This document shows, in pieces, positions 12,644-25,173 of a stretch of 64,000 nucleotides of DNA; positions within the stretch are counted from its first letter, which is position 1; the number at the start of each line of letters is the position of its first letter. The notes beneath the pieces are model-generated. The model searched no databases. It had not been told where the DNA came from and saw only the letters and a program-made list of their open reading frames with translations. The stretch is from Larix kaempferi. Lineage: Eukaryota; Streptophyta; Pinopsida; Pinales; Pinaceae. The stretch is taken from NCBI GenBank assembly GCA_027924585.1, contig BSBM01001383.1, forward strand, positions 434,001 through 498,000, given 5' to 3'. Both the position numbers and the translations under genes were made by a program.

Positions 12644-14095
12644 TCGGCTATTTCTATGCCTGTTCCAAATTGGTTGCAATCTGTTCAATAGGGTTATGTC
12701 AATGACTCTTCCTTATCTCAAATTATCCAACGCTTGACCAACAACCCTTCTGCTGTACCACATTACTCTTGGGATGGTGCTTCTCTGAGATACAAGGGTC
12801 GTCTGGTGCTTCCCCAGAGCACAGATCTTCAAAAGGCTGTCTTCTATTAACTCCATGCTTCTCCATCGGCAGGGCACTCTGGGTTCCTCAAAACGTATGA
12901 ACGGGCACGGCGTAACTTCTTTTGGCAGGGCATGAAAAGGACAATTCAACAGATGGTGGCCGAATGTGATACCTGCCAGCGCAATAAGGGTGAAACAACA
13001 CTCCTTCCAGGATTGCTCGAACCCTTGCCCATACCTACACGGATTTGGACAGATATTTCTATGGATTTCATTGAAGGGCTCCCTAAATCTGGCGGGAAGA
13101 CAGTGATTCTCATTGTGGTTGATCGCCTCTCCAAATATAGTCATTTTTATGCTCTCAGCCATCCCTATACGGCCTCTTCAGTCGCTCAAATTTTCCTGGA
13201 CCAGATCTTTCGTCTTCATGGCATCCCTTCTTCCATTGTCTCGGATAGTGATGCGACTTTCACCAGTCATTTTTGGACTGAACTATTTCGCCACACTGGC
13301 ACCAAACTGAAGATGAGTTCAGGGTATCACCCACAAAGAGATGGTCAGACTGAAATTATCAATAGATGCTTGGAAACTTATCTTTGTTGCTTCACCTCTG
13401 AACAACAACATCAGTGGGCAAAGTGGCTCCCTCTCGCTGAATGGTGGTACAATACCTCTTACCACACTGCCTCTAAAATGACCCCATATGAAGCAGTCTA
13501 TGGTCAGGCACCTCCAGTTCTTCTTCCATACACCCCCACCAGTTCACCAGTTCAGGAAGTTGACACGGTCCTTCGAAACCGTGATCAGATTCTTCGTATT
13601 TTGCGGGACAATCTTCACATGGCAAGAAATCGCATGAAGCAACAAGCTGATCAGCACCGTTCTAAGCGCACTTTTCAAGTCGACGATATGGTTTTTCTTC
13701 ATCTCCAGCCGTACAAGCAGTCTTCCCTGAAACTCAAAGGGCGTCATAAGCTCGCTCCAAAGTTCTATGGGCCATATCGGATTCTTCAGAAGATTGGGTC
13801 CGTTGCTTATAAATTGGAACTTCCTCCTTCTTCCCGCATTCATCCAGTCTTTCATGTCTCTTGTCTGAAGAAAGTTCTTGGCACCAACATCAGTCTACAA
13901 ACGATTTTACCCGAACTGGATAATGAAGGATCCATCCTTTTGGAGCCGGAAGCCATCCTCAATCAGCGCACTCGTCAGCTTCGCTCTCGCTCTATCACAG
14001 AGGTCTTAATTCAGTGGCACGGCATGCAACCAGAGGATGCTACATGGGAACCACTCCTTCAGATTCAACAACAATTTCCACATCTAAAGCTTTGA
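12644..14095 (+). pseudogene. Integrase with chromodomain-like C terminus (gypsy pol 3' end)
   Basis: The integrase inserts retroelement cDNA into the chromosome. The frame starts in the zinc-finger region (LHASPSAGHSGFLKTY then CDTCQRNKGETTLLPG, the HHCC elements). The DDE core follows: DISMDFIEGLPKSGG, then SIVSDSDATFTSHFW, then GYHPQRDGQTEIINR. The GPY/F-like region is KFYGPYRILQKIG, and the end (EVLIQWHGMQPEDATWEPL) is chromodomain-like. Stops at about 12690 (TAG) and 12848 (TAA) break the N-terminal part. From 12932 to 14095 the frame is open for 387 residues. RT and everything upstream are cut off by the LTR insertion at 12626. Confidence 0.85.
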
Positions 14096-14111
14096 GGACA
14101 AAGCTTTTTTT

Positions 14112-14125
14112 TAAGGGGGAGGGGA
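14112..14125 (+). promoter_or_regulatory. Polypurine tract of the chromodomain gypsy element
   Basis: A purine run (AAGGGGGAGGGGA) lies directly before the TGTTAG start of the 3' LTR and would prime plus-strand DNA synthesis. Confidence 0.75.
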
Positions 14126-14503
14126 TGTTAGGAACCCATGTCTTTACTTTGTTAGTATATTGTTGTTGGACGCATATGCTTTGTAAGTCGTCCCATAGTA
14201 TTTGTTGATCAATAGTTTATGTTATTGTTGTTGGCGCATATGCTTTGTAAGTCGCCCGTAGTATTGTTGATCCATAGTTTGTAGTGGCCAATGGTTTTGA
14301 CCCATAGTATTGGCGCCTAGACTTAGTATATAAGTGTGTGTTGAGACCTATGAAGGCACCGTGAAGTTATTTGTATTGAGCTTGCTCATAGGAGGTTGCC
14401 CCCTCGAAATGGCCTGTGATCAATATAAAAGTGATTCTGAGTTCTGTCATTTCTGCTAGTTCGCATATTGTTATTAATTACTTGTTGCAGGTGCTTCAAA
14501 ACA
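14126..14503 (+). repeat. 3' LTR of the chromodomain gypsy element
   Basis: The 378-bp sequence from TGTTAGGAACCCATG to CTTCAAAACA is clearly homologous to the 405-bp LTRs at 31965 and 36065 and to the inverted ones at 54950 and 58991. It contains a duplicated segment around GTTGTTGGACGCATATGC. Confidence 0.85.
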
Positions 14504-14554
14504 TCCATAATAAATTTTCTGAAACATTCTAATTAACCTTAGAAACATTCCATA

Positions 14555-14731
14555 AGGACTACCCCCCTTGGCTTTGGTTAGGAGTTGTCCTAAACGGAGG
14601 AGTCAAGATCAGGTGACAGCCTTGACTCGAGACTTGTCCCCAAGGGCGCACCAAGCAGTAGCATAGATTTCTGCTGCGTTAACCAGGTGCGCGATCTGGC
14701 GGCAATAATACTGATTCACCCCCTTCCAACA
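14555..14731 (+). repeat. Divergent fragment related to the 3' end of the long LTR
   Basis: The order of blocks (GGACTACCCCCCTTGG, AGGAGTTGTCCTAAACGG, ATTTCTGCTG, TCTGGCGG, final CCAACA) matches the LTR end at 51885-52046, but large parts differ. It is probably a remnant of a related LTR subfamily lying in the third intron of the dehydrogenase gene. Confidence 0.5.
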
Positions 14732-14928
14732 GATGTCACACACCCTCATCCATGTTATCATCAATCCATCTTTTAATATATAAATATTTCTTCCCTATAA
14801 GGATAATTATCAATCATAAACTTTTATGTTTACAACAGTTTAACACGAAACCAGGTATATCAATCATAAATATTTCTAGTTATCAAATACAGGTATAGTT
14901 TTGTAAAATAAGAAACCATATGACTCAC

Positions 14929-15008
14929 CAATGTGGTTTGTTGCAAACTGTAGTTCTATGCCATCTTGAGAAAGCTGAAAGGGACATGCCATAATTCCTG
15001 CATTATTT
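14929..15008 (-). CDS. TIC32: TIC32-like short-chain dehydrogenase, exon 3
   Basis: This 80-nt exon completes the NNAG motif (AAT AAT GCA GGA) and reads [20 protein letters not shown] followed by HIG, the conserved SDR segment before the catalytic Ser/Tyr region. The acceptor AG is at 15009-15010 and the donor GTGAGT at 14928-14923. The phase joins exon 2 without a frameshift. The next exon, with the catalytic YxxxK motif, is not found to the left within the window. Confidence 0.8.
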
Positions 15009-15236
15009 CTTTCAAAGCAAACAAAGTGAAGTCATAATTTCCTTCAATGTGGGAACTTGGAATATAACATCATAAGCTGTGACTTTTCACTCTCCCTTAT
15101 AAATAAATTATCAAATAGATAGGGTAATAGGTTACTCTACACAAGAAAAACAAATGAAAAGGATGCCCATGATGACTCACTAGAGGAAACGTAATAGTAT
15201 GGATTACTGTATTGAATGAGTATGAAGACAGCTTAC

Positions 15237-15468
15237 ATTAAAATGTTCAAAGGAAGATTCAAAGATTTGAAATTCGAAGCGAAATCCCGAACAGATGCCA
15301 TCGAACTCAGATCTAGCTCCAGAACATCCAGTTGAGCGTTGCCAATTTCCTTAATAATAGTTTCTTTGACAGAATTGCCGGCATCCACACTTCTGACTGC
15401 CATGACCACATGGGCACCGCGCAGTGCAAGAACACGAGCTGTCTCACTGCCAATACCACTTGAAGCAC
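15237..15468 (-). CDS. TIC32: TIC32-like short-chain dehydrogenase, exon 2
   Basis: NAD(P)H-dependent SDR family. TIC32-type members are described as calmodulin- and NADPH-binding proteins linked to the chloroplast inner-envelope import machinery. This 232-nt exon carries the Rossmann start: with the last base of exon 1 it forms TGASSGIG, then [19 protein letters not shown], the acidic [11 protein letters not shown] segment, and LPLNIL just before NNAG. The acceptor is TTGTAG (15474-15469) and the donor GTAAGC (15236-15231). The longer open frame starting in the intron (MNFLPTFE) is not the real start. Exons 1-3 give about 140 of the usual 310-320 residues. Close paralogues (TIC32-like or retinol-dehydrogenase-like SDRs) cannot be excluded. 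Confidence 0.85.
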
Positions 15469-17974
15469 CTACAAGGACAATTTCAAATGTTGGCAAAAAA
15501 TTCATTTTGAAAAAACAAATTGCAATCTTAAAGCAATACTCTACATAAAGATATATTAATAATCTAATAGAGCCTCATAGAGACTGTAACATGCAAGCAA
15601 TTTTTTAGTATATATCCATCTAAAATGTAGCGGTAGAATAGCAATAGAATACCATAATGCTGTCACACAGAAGGCACATCACATTGAATATATCACAAGC
15701 ATGTAGCATAAATCATAAATGTAAGGAAACCATTCACAAGCAACCTCCAGAGTAGAATAATTCAAAAGAACCTCTGTAACAGAACTGACCCCAAATCAAT
15801 AGCGTTCTTCTTGTTGATAGTGTATGAGGATTGTAGGTCACATAATCAGCATCTAGCAAAGGTTATTATTTGGTTAAAGAGTGATACCTGTAGCCACTAG
15901 CTGACCTTTGTGTTTCCAATGATTATAGATGTAAGTAGACTCATGTTACACTGTTCTATGGAGTGTTGATAAGAAAAGGTATAAGCATGTTTTATGAATG
16001 CAAAATGGAAACTAAGATCAGCAGGTCACTGAATATCCCACTTGCAGTGATCAAATATACTAACACAGGTATGGATCAAACAGACTTCCATAGTTATAGT
16101 TCAAAGACAACTTCCGTCTGGAATGATAAAAAATATGTGCTTGTATGTGTAAGTACTAAAAGTGTGTATGTATATCCACACATTTACACACAAATAGAGA
16201 GATGAAATGAAATGAAATTATATTAATGTACACATATGACCAAAAATAGGTCATTTGGACTAGAATGTACAACCTACCAAAATGAGCGAGGGGATTGGAA
16301 AGGTTATCACCAAAAAAAATTTAAAAAAAATCTAGAGATTAAAGAAAAAGAAGAAAACCTTACATATTGTAGGGAGCTAACTATTAATCTCAAAGTAGTG
16401 GAGAAAATTGAATTGAATTGAATTTTATTGATGTTTCTCCCAATCCCCAGGCTTCACGTTCTCTATCTTCAGTCTACCTACTTCTGCGCCGTCAATGTCC
16501 TAAGCTTTCAATTTCCAGCTCTCCAAAAATTCCCCCCTTTCTGCTCTCAGTTCTGCCACTTTATTGCCTTTCTCCTCATAGCTCCTCTTCTCTATGGAAG
16601 GCCAAGAGCCCCCCTAAATCCATTGCCAGCTGCCTCCTCACAAGCATGCCGAATGTTGCCAACTTAACCTCCCAACGTAACAACTTCTTGTAAAAGTTTT
16701 TAGCTTTACATTTACTAGTGCAGATGCCATGTGGCATCTTCCAATTCGTTGGTCTGTACACCTGTCGCCAGCCTATGTGACAGCATCGTTTGTTTGGTAG
16801 ACAAAGGTTTTCTTTGTCTGTAACTCTTCTTTTCCTTTCAGTCTGTGGACAATGCCCTCTTTAGCAATGCAAAAATATAGTTGCGGAGGTTGACAAGTTC
16901 TTTACTCCAGATGTGTTTTTCCTACGCTACTTTGTGCGGAGTGCGGAGGGCTGAGTACAAGCTCCACTCCTCCCTTTTTTCACATGGTCAAATCTCCGCA
17001 TAGCCTAACTGCCACGTCACTCTTAGCCTATGCAGAGTGCAGAGGCAACTAGGACTCGTTCAGATCTCTGCATGCCCAAACGCCGCATAGCCCTAAGCTC
17101 CACACTTTTATATTGCCTTAGTCCCTTTTCCCGCCATCCTTTGCCTTAGTCTCTATGCTCAGTGCAGAGGCATTACCTCAACTCCGACGCATCCTTATCT
17201 CGGAATGCACGAGTCTCCATATGCATTGATAACAGGGATTCGGCCAGACTTGTAAGAAAACTTTAACAAGTTTGCGGCCATTAAACCTGCAGCTCGAGCA
17301 CTTAACCTGAAAAATAAAAGCCATTAGAAACAATCCATTTCTCTATTAATAATACATATCAGATCAGTCTCCACTTCCCCAATACCAAAACCCTCTCTCT
17401 CATAGATGAAGTGATAATAGTAGTTGGTTAACCTATGAAGCTCTGAACAGAGTCTAATTCGTGTGATATAGAGATTGCGTATCTTGTTTGTTCTAATTGG
17501 TTGAATTCTAAATTGGTTCTATTCGGGTTACCTTCTCCGCTTGAACAGGACAAAACAAAGAATGAATGATCTCAGCTTTCGTTCTGTTAAAGGCTTGTCT
17601 GTTTTGTTAACCAATAGAGGATGGTGTATGTTGCTTTTTTTAATAAATCTGTTAACACAACAGAACATAACAGAGATCATTGCATGTTCTGTTCAACTTC
17701 CATGTAAAGAACAAGCAGAGATGCCCATTTGCTGATTACTCGAGTTAAATCTCAGCCGGATGGGTTCGATGCTTCCATGTAAAGAACAACAGAGATGCCC
17801 ATTTGCTGATTACTCGAGTTAAATCTCAGCTGGATGGGTTCGACTTAACTCGAGTAATCAGAAAATGGGCATCTGCCCTGACTCAACGAAGATGTAGGAC
17901 ATTTTACAGTCGGATCAATGGCCTTCTAACTAAATAGAAAATGAATTCAACAGAAATAGGATTCAAAATGCTAC
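15469..17974 (-). other. Intron 1 of the TIC32-like gene
   Basis: A 2506-bp intron with GT donor (17974) and AG acceptor (15469). It is AT-rich and holds a T-rich/C-rich stretch (16430-16620), a block with repeated GCAGAGTGCAGAGGC-type words (16920-17230), and a tandem duplication with hairpin (17697-17874). No other convincing coding sequence is seen in it. Confidence 0.7.
17697..17874. repeat. 75-bp tandem duplication followed by an inverted copy (hairpin)
   Basis: Two near-identical units start at 17697 and 17772 (period 75). The segment 17793-17822 is repeated inverted at 17845-17874 with a 22-base gap, giving a stem of about 30 bp with few mismatches around ACTCGAGTTAA. It lies about 100 bp from the exon 1 donor. 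Confidence 0.8.
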
Positions 17975-18083
17975 CTGTAACAATTGCTGTTAAACCGCTC
18001 GCGTCAATTCCCTCGGTGACTTCTTGGGCTGTGGATGAGAAGGAGAATCCCGAAGGACCTGGTCTTCTGAGGAGCCAATTCAT
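17975..18083 (-). CDS. TIC32: TIC32-like short-chain dehydrogenase, exon 1 with start codon
   Basis: The ATG is at 18083-18081 and the exon ends at G 17975 before GTAGCATT. It encodes [13 protein letters not shown], then [20 protein letters not shown] and TG, the characteristic N terminus of plant TIC32-like SDRs just before the glycine-rich loop. The last base and the first two of exon 2 make the second Gly codon. An upstream in-frame ATG (about 18125) is less likely, because family members start close to the W-rich MNWL segment. Confidence 0.85.
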
Positions 18084-19983
18084 TTTCGTCAACCCAATCT
18101 GTGTAATCTGGATGGTTTCTTTCAAGTTTTACGCGTGCCACTCACAGAAAAATCTCTAGGAGCATGCACGACCGGCGATATACGAAGAATCCTTTTATCT
18201 TTATTTTTAATTCCAAGTTTGATCATTATTAAATTTTTTAGATTCTTATATTCTTTCATATTAACGAAACACTCAACCATGGAGCTCTATAAGGGTTAAC
18301 TAAAACGCTCCCGGGTGGCCGGAATTCCGAGCAATTTTTGTCCAAATCTCGATTTGGAGTGTTCAGATTGCAATTTCTGTGATCTGGGTAGTTTTAAAAT
18401 TCGGTAATCAGTGTAGAATAGGTAGTATCAGTGGCTAAAATCCTCAAAATGCAAAAATAGCAATTTCCAGCAAGAATTTTAATCGGTTTTTATCCCAAAA
18501 TCACCGAAAAAGCTAGGCGTTTTGGTTATCTTTTATCTTACGCGCTCAACCATGGTTCCAAATTCAACCATGAATCTAAAATCTAAATTTAGTGTTGCAT
18601 GCCAAGTTAAAATTGTCTTTAAAAATTAAGAAGAGTTATTTTTATCCGGTAGGAAAAGAGCAAAGTTTGTAACAATCTTAGATTACAAAGACATGGGCAC
18701 TCAACCCATAACAAAAAATAATGTTAAGTGCATCAACACAGTGAGCCAACTACAATTGTTTTTCTCACAATCTCTGTAGTAGTAAGCTCAACACTATAGA
18801 TTACTACTATATCTGGAATATATAAGCAATTTAAGACTCAAATAATTTTTTATTTGCAAACTAGTTGTCTATTCATAGAATCATTTGTTGTTGGTTCCAC
18901 ATTTGTTAATGTTTAGAATGAGTATGTTATGTTGTAGATGAAGAAGGAAACGAATGAATGTATATGTACTTATACACTCTAGTGACACTTGGACTTCAAA
19001 TGGTCTTTCCTTGTAAATTATAGTAGTTGGTTTGATCTTCAAACAAATTACTTGCTGCCACCCTATTTCATCTAGCAATGTGAATGGGTAATCATCCTGA
19101 TTCTTTCGATGGGAGAATAGAAATCAAGGTTGAGGTTTATTCAACATTCAATAAATACCATTGGAGTTATCTATCCCAACTACATACCCAAGATAGGTTA
19201 ATTCAACACCTTATATAGTATTAATGGGCCTCTAGTATTGAATGGTTCCTGTAATGGAGGATATGTTGAAACCACAGCCTGCACAGAAAATGTGAATTAA
19301 CAAGGGAAGTAGGAGATGGAGAACTGGGTCAATAAGTCGCAAACCATGAACTGAGAAAGCGCTTGGTGGAGATTGTAGGAGGTGAACTTGTTGGCTCAGT
19401 AAAACGTGAATTGAATCGGCAAGAAGACAGAACCTTCTAGACGACACCATCCACGTGGCAGCATTCCATTCGTTCTATGAGCGAGGAATCTAGCCGACAT
19501 GGATGCTTATGCTTCTCCACCTTCATGTTTACGTGGATGGGAAAATATAGGAATCTAGCCGACGTGGATGCTTATGCCCCTCTTTTCCTCTCCGAATCTT
19601 GGAATGGCCTATAGCTGTATTAGCTATGGGTTCAGACAACAATAAATTGGGAAACATACCCTAAATAAATTTGTCCCTAAAATGGATATGAGATGGGTAT
19701 GTAGAATGAATGTGTTTTTTGTGAACCTCGTAATGTTGTGAAGTATGATTCCTTTTGATATCAGAAACCATCGCTATAAAGGCTAATGCAAAAGCTAGGA
19801 AATGAATACCACTAAGCTATAAACAAGAAGACAAATTCAAATTTAAAAAGAGCAATCAGTTGGTTGAGCATTAAATCCTACGATAGCCATAACAATCTAG
19901 GGCTATTTGCATAGATAGAAGCCTCTATGCAAAGTAGAAAGGTAACTACGGTATTATATCATAATACAGTTATTGTAATTGTT
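18084..19983. other. Upstream and intergenic region of the TIC32-like gene
   Basis: The 5' flank of the dehydrogenase gene. It is AT-rich with no convincing ORF. A 73-bp repeat (19448-19520) recurs at 31349-31421, and a partial echo (GGAATCTAGCCGAC) lies at about 19550. A promoter cannot be placed from sequence alone. Confidence 0.5.
19448..19520 (+). repeat. Dispersed 73-bp repeat, copy 1
   Basis: It begins ACCATCCACGTGGCAGC and matches 31349-31421 at roughly nine bases in ten. It may mark an ancient duplicated segment or an unrecognised element. Confidence 0.6.
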
Positions 19984-22900
19984 CGGGCTGTTGTCCACCG
20001 AGATGCACACTAGCAGCAGAAATCTTTCGAAAGTTGTTCCCTCATTACAAGTGGGGAAAGTGTGGCTTTGGGGGCAAGCAATGAGCCAGGTACTGTCACT
20101 TGAATCCCAGCTCCTCCGTTCATGCTAACTCCTAACGAATCCAAGGCAGGTAGTCCCTACAAAGAGTTTACTATGGCTCAATGTGTTTTAGTGTTTTTAG
20201 TGTATGGTGATGCGAGTGGGTGTTGTTTAGGAGTTTTAAAGATGAAAAGATCACAAATTTACTTTAGATAAAACACAAGGTAAAATGCAATCCACGTTGC
20301 GATATAAGATTACAAGATCAGCAGTATATCAAAGACTTGCGAAAATGAGATAGCATCCACAGATAAATGACTTAAATGGACAAATGGCCCAACAATATGA
20401 ATATATGAAAATGTAACAATTAGACCAGTGCCTTATGGAGTCAAAAAATTGTGTAGTGCTGGGGGATGCTGAAAGCACAAGTCTTGGAGAACCGTTCGTG
20501 AGATCGTTTTGCAAATTATCTTGGTTTATTGAAAGTTTTAGTGGTCTTGATTATTAGACTAAGAACAACAAGGTAAGCAAATCGATCGGAAAGGTATACC
20601 TTCAGTGGCTTGCCCTCTGATGGTAAGACGGACCGCCCAGATGTAAAGAAGTAAGTGTCTAAAGAATTAACTACTCCGATGTCTAGACAGCGTTAATTTC
20701 CGACCCCACCAGATTTAGGAACTTTGCCCACTACCTGAATATGTCTCAATAAAGCAACGCTGGTTCGTTGGTTGTGGGGGTGAAAATTTTATTATGTTAT
20801 CGAAAATTATCAAATTTAACACCTTTCTGAGTACTAGCTCAACATTTTCGGGTTGGCAAAGCATACCGGTGTTAGATAGCAACCAAGATAAATTATTAAA
20901 GGGGGAGTGTGAGTTGAAAATTTTATTATTATTCGAGCACACAGTTCAGCTCTCCGACAGAGAGTGCTCTTGACTTTGTCTTATGACAAGGTTCAAGAGA
21001 CTTAATTATTCTAGATGCATAATGTAGGGGAAAATGCAAATTTTACTATGCTTTCCGACAGAGAGTGCTCTTGACTTGGGTTATTACAAGTTCAAGAGCC
21101 TTTGTTCTTTATTAAAATAGAGATAGTTTGTACGCAAAGAAAGTGTACACTTACAAAAGTAAACAAGTAATGAAAGGAAAAACGAATGGAAAATAAAATA
21201 CCAGGCCAAGTTTGAACAACAGATCAAGAAATAAACAAACAAGGTGGGATCAACCTTGGAACAAGGTGATCACTAAAACCACTAGTCCCGAAAACCTTCC
21301 AGCTAGCTGGATGTCTTCAAGGATGCTCATGGGGAAAGAGAAGTAGCCACAAAGCTATGTGACACTTGGGATCAAATCCCAAGCTACTTTCTCAAGGCAA
21401 AACTTGGAAGAGAATTATTCTAAGTACAAAAAAATGAAATTTAATCTAGGAAATTTATACAAGTCGAACTAAAGCATGCATGAAACAGTCTTCCCCAAAT
21501 GAGGAAGGAGAAACAAAGTGTGAGAGGCCTTATCCCACCTAGCCTTTTTATTAACTGAGTTACAAGTGCCTTTGGGAATGAAACCTTTGAAAGGACTTTT
21601 GAGAGAATAAAGAAACTTGGAAAAATGAAGCTAGCTCTTAAGAGCTATTACAAAATGATAGTAAATAATAATGTCATGGTTTGGATCATCCTTATGGTTT
21701 GTTAAAGTTTTTCCTTGCTTGGAATTCTTCACTTCAAAAATTTTCTCAAGTTTTTTTCCTCTTCAAAAACACCTACAAAATGAATAAACTCAAGGCACTC
21801 TTTAGTTATTAGCAAGATAAAAACAAACTTGAAACTAACTATATCTAAGCTTACATAATGAAACTAAGTCTAAGACTAAGATTGAGACCCAAATGCAAAA
21901 ATTACAAAACTAATCTACATGCAAATTTATTTTTTAAAATGCAAGTTTTAACTTCGAAAGAAACTAGCTAAATGTGCATGCCTAACTTTCAAATGACATC
22001 TAAATGCAAACATATGACTATGAAATGCAAGTTAACAAACTATAAATGAACTAGATTCTAACACAATAAATCATTAGAGAGATTTTGAGGTAAAAAAATG
22101 GCTTCCTAAGAGATGTACTAAAAAAGTATGAGATATATTAAAATATTATGAGTTGGGGGTTTTATGGGGTAGGTATATATGACAAGTCACCTCCTACACT
22201 ATTTTCTATGCACAATATAAATAACCATGGTTCAGTTACTTTTCAAAACTCAGTAGAAATAAAATTAATAAAATAACTTTACATTGATGTGACTAAGATT
22301 CATTGTAAATTACCAAAAAATATTGTCATTTAACATTTATTTGTCTTGAACTTGCAAATGAAATTAAATAATAAAAAACATTTTTAAGAGCTATGTTTTA
22401 ATTTATGTTTATTTTTTTATATTTAGTACTTTTTTATCAATTTAATATAATGTGATTTAATTGAAAATTTATTTACATGTAAAATGTTAATAATATTATT
22501 ATAATCTACATTGCATTATTAATATTATTCTTTATTCATTAAATCTATAATGATAAATTAATATCAAAATCATAATATTAATTTATATATGTGTGTGTGC
22601 TTATAAATTAGTTTGCCATTATAATATTAAATAAAATGGAGTGAATATATAATTAAAAATTAAAATTATGAAAATAACAAAAAACATATTCTATGAAAAG
22701 ATGTGAAAGATAGATATATATATATATATTATTTTGACATTATGATATTAAATATAATGGAGTGAATATATAATTTAAAATTAAATATATGAAAATAACA
22801 ATATATTATTTTATAAAAAAAGTGAAAGGACTTTCTTTATGAATTATGAGTACTTAACTTGAAAATGACAATAATATCATTTTATAAGAAAGTGTGAAAA

Positions 22901-23049
22901 TATATTCATTATGAGTACTTTACTTGAAAATGACAATAATATTATTATGAAAAAATGTTAAAGGAATTTCATTATGAGTACTTTACTTTATGACTTAAAA
23001 GTACTTATACCACTACCTTGGTTAACTATGGGTTTTCATCCACCATAGA

Positions 23050-23274
23050 TATTAACAATGGAGAGAGGAGACGTTATTCACCCATACTATAATTTAATAT
23101 ATTAAACTATATTTTACAATACATGTAGACTCCAATATATAGAGTCGAGAGATATTAAACAGATGCTAAATATAGCTGGTAGAGGTTGAGATAATATCTC
23201 AACCATACACCAAACTAGGATAGAATCTCTCAGATCTATCAACAGCTCACAACAAGATAAACATTAATCTAACA
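23050..23274 (-). repeat. 3' LTR of the small LTR element
   Basis: 225 bp; differs from the 25174-25398 copy at only a few positions by eye, which suggests fairly recent insertion. Confidence 0.85.
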
Positions 23275-24943
23275 TCCTCCCTTAATGTTTATCTCGAATT
23301 TATTTGCATTTGTAGAGTAGTCTTGATCTTCATGCTGCTTTCATCACTTTGGGTTTTCTCAATAACTTTTCTTGTACCTGCATCTGATTATTGACGTCCA
23401 TATGAAAATAAATCCATCTACCGGACTACATGGGTGCTCAGCCGCTGCAACCGCCAGTTCTCTAGGAATCATTTTCAGCTACCTGGTTCATCAATAGATT
23501 AAATTCTCCCTTAATCATAATTTGGTCCATCATACTCTGAGATTCTTCCATCTCAACTTCCCCCCCTGAATCGAAGACTTTCGCTTCTTCGACCTTCATC
23601 AAGTTCAGGCTACGGGTACACCTGTCACCCCCGTACTGCTCATAGTGGTCTATTCCACAACTTGATAACACATCCACTCTATGAATAAGAGGGATAACTC
23701 TGTGCGATTACGCACCACAACACGTATGTCTGAACATTTGGGACAGGTCTTACAACAACTTGGGGAAATTAGCTTGCCTATGGCTAAGCTTTACAACTTT
23801 GGACCAAAAAAAATATGGGATGTATGGTACAACCGATCATGCACCCCTTACAATAATTCTGGTACTAAATGCTCATAAAAATCGCAAACCCATTACATAT
23901 GCATCTCATCATTTCATCGATGACCAAGACCAATATAACTCCTTACATACCATAAAGGAAACTCCACATTCAACCAGATTTTAAAAAAAAAATTATACCT
24001 ATTCTTTCTATCAGTTCACTTTTACCATCATTCTCATCATCATTGTCTTCGTTGCAACCTAGCAAACAGAGAGCAACTACATGAAATGAATACCCAGCAA
24101 GTTCAAATCTAGTCGACTCGCCGAGTTGAGAGACTCAAACTCTCTTTCGCAGCAAAGCAGCTATTACGTTCAACGTCAGTTTCTTTTCTGAATCCCCTTC
24201 CTTTGGTCTTCTTAGGGCCGCCATCGCCGAGCTGGGAAATAAGAATTAAAAAAAAAATTGTGATTTCTCAGACTTTAGATTCATGGCAGTTCCTTCCAGA
24301 TGATAGCTTTGGCTCTTCACGGCAGAGGGCTATCGGGATATGTGACAATCCACCTTCACACGCAGTAAATTTCTCTCACACCATGGCGGCTCCCTCTGAT
24401 CAAGCAACAATTTATCCTTCCACGCTAACAGTTCTCCTCTGCCCCACGTCTCTCGCCCATTCTCACAGTAGAGATCTGGCCTATTTCTTTTGCAGGCAAC
24501 GGCTTCACACACCCTCTCAATGAGTGGCTGACTCTACAAGAACGACACCTTCCTTTACACTCTTCAACGGCATACTCAGCTTGCGATTTACTCTAATTCA
24601 CCGGTGGCTCTGACCTCGGCGATCACCAACAATGACGACAGGAAGAACTTCAATAATGATTACAGCTACTGCGTCTTTCAAAGTATGGAATCAATAGCAG
24701 TGGAATCAATTCCACCAGTAGTGTCTCTTTTTATCCATGGGCCTGTATCCAAGGCTCTTCTTTCACAATAGCGGGCGTCTCTTCCTTTTACAACTGCAGA
24801 TCTCCTCTACGCAATCAGATTCCAGCTCTATCTTTTACACAACAGCAAGCATCAATCACAGGATTACTTCGAGTTCCTTTCTTTGCACGCTTGTGCAATC
24901 TCCATGCAATCTTTACAGTCATAGCGAGCCAAAGTGGGCTTTC

Positions 24944-25165
24944 ACAGCAGGCCACGATGGGCTCCTCACAACATGCCAATCAGGCACTCAATCTACGCCA
25001 CTCTGGGCTCTTCACCACAGGCCACAATGGGCTCTTCACTCCACAGGCCACAATGGGCTTCTCAATCAGCAGGCCACAGAGGGCTCTTCACTGCACAAGC
25101 CACAATGGGCTTCTCAATCAGCAGGCCGCAGAGGGCTCTTCACACCAACAGGCCACTATGGGCTC
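24944..25165. repeat. Minisatellite next to the primer-binding site of the small LTR element
   Basis: Repeats of about 20-60 bp built on GGCCACAATGGGCTCTTCAC with a CTCAATCAGCA spacer. All three plus-strand frames stay open because of the repeats, so the ORFs here are artefacts. Confidence 0.8.
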
Positions 25166-25173
25166 TGATACCA

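Larger units (their letters stand above)
12627..14503 (+). mobile_element. Chromodomain-type Ty3/gypsy element, 3' remainder
   Basis: Plus-strand gypsy pol from the integrase zinc-finger region to the 3' LTR. The left part was separated by the long-LTR element inserted at 12626. It holds the full integrase core missing from the related elements at 31965-36469 and 54950-59364, so it represents the longer relative of that family. The LTR ends TGTTAGGAACCC...CTTCAAAACA. Confidence 0.85.

Noticed and set aside
15233-15505. A 90-residue SDR ORF starting [11 protein letters not shown]
   Set aside because: The first 12 residues are intron sequence ending in TTGTAG; the true upstream exon is at 17975-18083.
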